From Flavipsychrobacter stenotrophus (GTDB lineage Bacteria; Bacteroidota; Bacteroidia; Chitinophagales; Chitinophagaceae): DNA of 6,041 nucleotides. This document shows, piece by piece, positions 4,474 through 6,041 of the stretch (positions are counted from its first letter, which is position 1; the number at the start of each line of letters is the position of its first letter). The notes below the pieces were generated by a model, which saw only the letters and a program-made list of their open reading frames with translations, was not told where the DNA came from and did not search any database. Location of the stretch: positions 1 to 6,041 of the forward strand of contig CANBTK010000135.1 in assembly GCA_947372365.1 (NCBI GenBank). The letters run 5' to 3'. Both the position numbers and the translations under genes were made by a program.

Positions 4474-5775
4474 TTAAAAACGCTGCAGTTCTGCACTCAA
4501 AAATTCAAACCCCGGCCTTGATGCAACGGCTGGTGCTATACATGCATCTCTTAACGATTTAAGTTTTGCGAAGCCCGGATGAACACCTTGTTCATTGCAC
4601 AACGAAATCAGGTCATCGAGCAGATAGCCGAAGGCACTTATTTCAATGCGCTCTAACGCACTGGCAATATTAGCATCTGTAGTGTCGTAGAATGATGCTG
4701 CGCCAAAGTCGCCGAATAATGTGTTGCCTTCATTATCAACCAGCGTATTGTGAGCGTAAAGGTCGCCGTGCATAATTCCTTTAGTGTGTAATTGGCTGGC
4801 TACTGATGCAATTGTGCCGGCTATTTTTACTGCCTGCGCAATCGAAAGGTGAAACCCGTCTTTAAAAACATCACGGGTACAGGTATTAAAAGCGGGTGGC
4901 ATGCCCAGGTTATAAAAATGCTCCGGTATCAGGTCCATAACCAAACCCTTTTTATTTTCGGGGTGCGCTGCTATCTGGCCTATGAGCCTTACCAATCCGG
5001 GATGGGAACCTGCTTCAATGGCGGCATTCATTTCATCTTGCGGTAACCCATCGCTGGTAACAGCATCTTTAAATACTTTAATTGCGATATCTTTTTTAGC
5101 CGTTTCACCCTGCATAGTACCACCGTAAATAATACCTGATGCTCCTTCGCCAAGCATGCGGTCAATATGCAGCTCTTGCCAGTTTATAAATGGGAGGGTT
5201 GCTGCATGTGCACCTGTTCCAAATAAGTTACCGGCAAATGCCAGCCACGATAACCTGGGCATGGCCAATAACCAACCTGGCAAGGCAGCCAGGTTATTTG
5301 CGGAGATGCGTAAAAGAGACAGGTTGCTGCAATGGCTTAGTTCTTCTGGTAATGCTGTTAACTCATTACCGGCAAGCATCAGCTTTTCCATCCGGTAGCA
5401 ATTACCTATTTCTTTTGGTAATTCAGCTATGTGGTTATTAGTGAGTATCAGCCATCGGAGATTGGTATTAAGGGAAGCGGCAGGTATAGTTGTTATCTTA
5501 TTGGCTTTAAAACCTACCATTTCCAACTTCGGGCAATCACCCAATACTACAGGCAATTCAGTAAAAGGGTTATCCGAACAAAATAATATTTTCAGTTTTT
5601 TCAATCTGCCAAAATCAGCGGGTAGTTCCGTCAGTTCATTGCGCGAAAGGTCAAGTAACTCCAGTGTATCTGCAAGCTCAAATATTTCTTCGGGAAAATG
5701 AGAAAGCCCTTCCGAGAGTTTTAATGAAACCGCTCCCTTAAGTGCTCCGCTTCTCAATTGTGCTAATGTCTGCAT
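4474..5775 (-). CDS. leucine-rich-repeat protein with C-terminal Hanks-type protein kinase domain
   Basis: The 433-residue product starts with a cap (1-15) and about seven leucine-rich repeats (15-183; e.g. LELLDLSRNELTELP, LRWLILTNNHIAELP, MEKLMLAGNELTALP), followed by a protein kinase domain (about 199-433). Kinase hallmarks are all present: the glycine loop G-E-G-A-S-G (209-214), the ATP-binding lysine in AIKVF (K233), the catalytic loop HGDLYAHN (D338, N343) and the metal-binding DFG (D356). HGD replaces the usual HRD, and the C-lobe after the F helix is short. No signal peptide or membrane helix is seen, so it is likely cytoplasmic, with the repeats binding a partner or the substrate. 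This order is known in an LRR-kinase family of bacteria; the substrates are unknown. The gene stands alone. The ATG at 5775 starts right before the repeat cap and gives the full family length. Confidence 0.92.
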   Translation of the reverse strand: MQTLAQLRSGALKGAVSLKLSEGLSHFPEEIFELADTLELLDLSRNELTELPADFGRLKKLKILFCSDNPFTELPVVLGDCPKLEMVGFKANKITTIPAASLNTNLRWLILTNNHIAELPKEIGNCYRMEKLMLAGNELTALPEELSHCSNLSLLRISANNLAALPGWLLAMPRLSWLAFAGNLFGTGAHAATLPFINWQELHIDRMLGEGASGIIYGGTMQGETAKKDIAIKVFKDAVTSDGLPQDEMNAAIEAGSHPGLVRLIGQIAAHPENKKGLVMDLIPEHFYNLGMPPAFNTCTRDVFKDGFHLSIAQAVKIAGTIASVASQLHTKGIMHGDLYAHNTLVDNEGNTLFGDFGAASFYDTTDANIASALERIEISAFGYLLDDLISLCNEQGVHPGFAKLKSLRDACIAPAVASRPGFEFLSAELQRF

Positions 5776-5797
5776 AGGCCCTGATTCATCAGTGTGG

Positions 5798-5805
5798 CGA
5801 ATATA
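5798..5805 (-). promoter_or_regulatory. weak -7 element for the LRR-kinase gene
   Basis: The minus strand reads TATATTCG, one mismatch from TAnnTTTG, 22 bases before the ATG at 5775. The expected start near 5791 would leave a leader of about 16 bases. No -33 box is seen. Confidence 0.3.
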
Positions 5806-5912
5806 GTTGATAGTACTGAAGTTTTCTCAGCGCGTTTATGGGTGTTAGCGAAGGTTTTTGAAATTTATTATATTGCACCATTATTATTCTGAGCCTTTGC
5901 CAATACCCATTT

Positions 5913-6041
5913 ATGAACGTAAGAATACCCCGTGGATTAATTATCTCCTGCGTTGTAATGCTGCTGACAATTTTTACAATGATGCCGGAGCTGAATCAGG
6001 ATTTTGAAAAAACTCTTACCCGTGGCCGTAAGGCCGAAGCA
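5913..6041 (+). CDS. start of a membrane-anchored or secreted protein, cut by the window end
   Basis: An ATG at 5913 opens a frame that stays open for the 43 codons to the window edge. It begins MNVRIPRG, then a hydrophobic segment LIISCVVMLLTIFTMM (residues 9-24), then a polar, charged stretch (ELNQDFEKTLTRGRKAEA). Basic N terminus plus hydrophobic core is a signal peptide or signal anchor, so the protein is exported or membrane-bound. It diverges from the LRR-kinase gene across a 137-base gap. TATATTG at 5869-5875 (close to TAnnTTTG) and AGCCTTTG at 5892-5899 are possible but imperfect promoter boxes. The family cannot be named from this fragment. Confidence 0.6.
   Translation, partial: MNVRIPRGLIISCVVMLLTIFTMMPELNQDFEKTLTRGRKAEA

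Overview
The window looks like chromosomal DNA of a member of the Bacteroidota, probably of the Chitinophagales (order is inference). Three gene starts lie just downstream of exact copies of the phylum's -7 promoter element TAnnTTTG (41-48 minus, 670-677 minus, 891-898 plus). Starts lack Shine-Dalgarno sequences, and the protein families (DUF6624, LRR-kinase, an exported protein with short signal peptide) fit. There is no rRNA, tRNA, CRISPR array or transposase.

Left part (1-900): the first six codons of a minus-strand gene run off the left edge; they match the usual start of the YchF ATPase, but that is too little to be sure. Next comes a minus-strand toxin-antitoxin pair, antitoxin first, coupled by a one-base TGATG overlap, a RelE/ParE-type toxin with a small hybrid-looking antitoxin. 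A near-leaderless plus-strand gene for a stand-alone ferredoxin-NADP+ reductase-like flavoprotein follows (907-1623).

Middle (1624-2471): about 850 bases without a convincing protein gene, and the most unusual part of the window. In order on the plus strand it holds two 18-bp direct repeats that match the published LytTR-regulator consensus, a promoter-like TTTG-N21-TAAGTTTA, a 14-bp palindrome over that -7 element, a 31-codon ORF, roughly 270 bases almost free of C (about 91 G against 9 C in 2041-2261), and a perfect 11-bp hairpin followed by a T-rich tract. Together these could form one regulated transcript of about 475 nt ending at a terminator. This is inference from layout; each piece is visible in the sequence.

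Right part (2472-6041): a minus-strand exported DUF6624 protein with a TPR-like front half; a divergent plus-strand gene of unknown function; a strong hairpin between this gene and the convergent, minus-strand leucine-rich-repeat protein kinase with intact catalytic residues; and the start of a plus-strand membrane or secreted protein that runs off the right edge. Most genes here are single transcription units on alternating strands, so no shared pathway can be read from the layout apart from the toxin-antitoxin operon.
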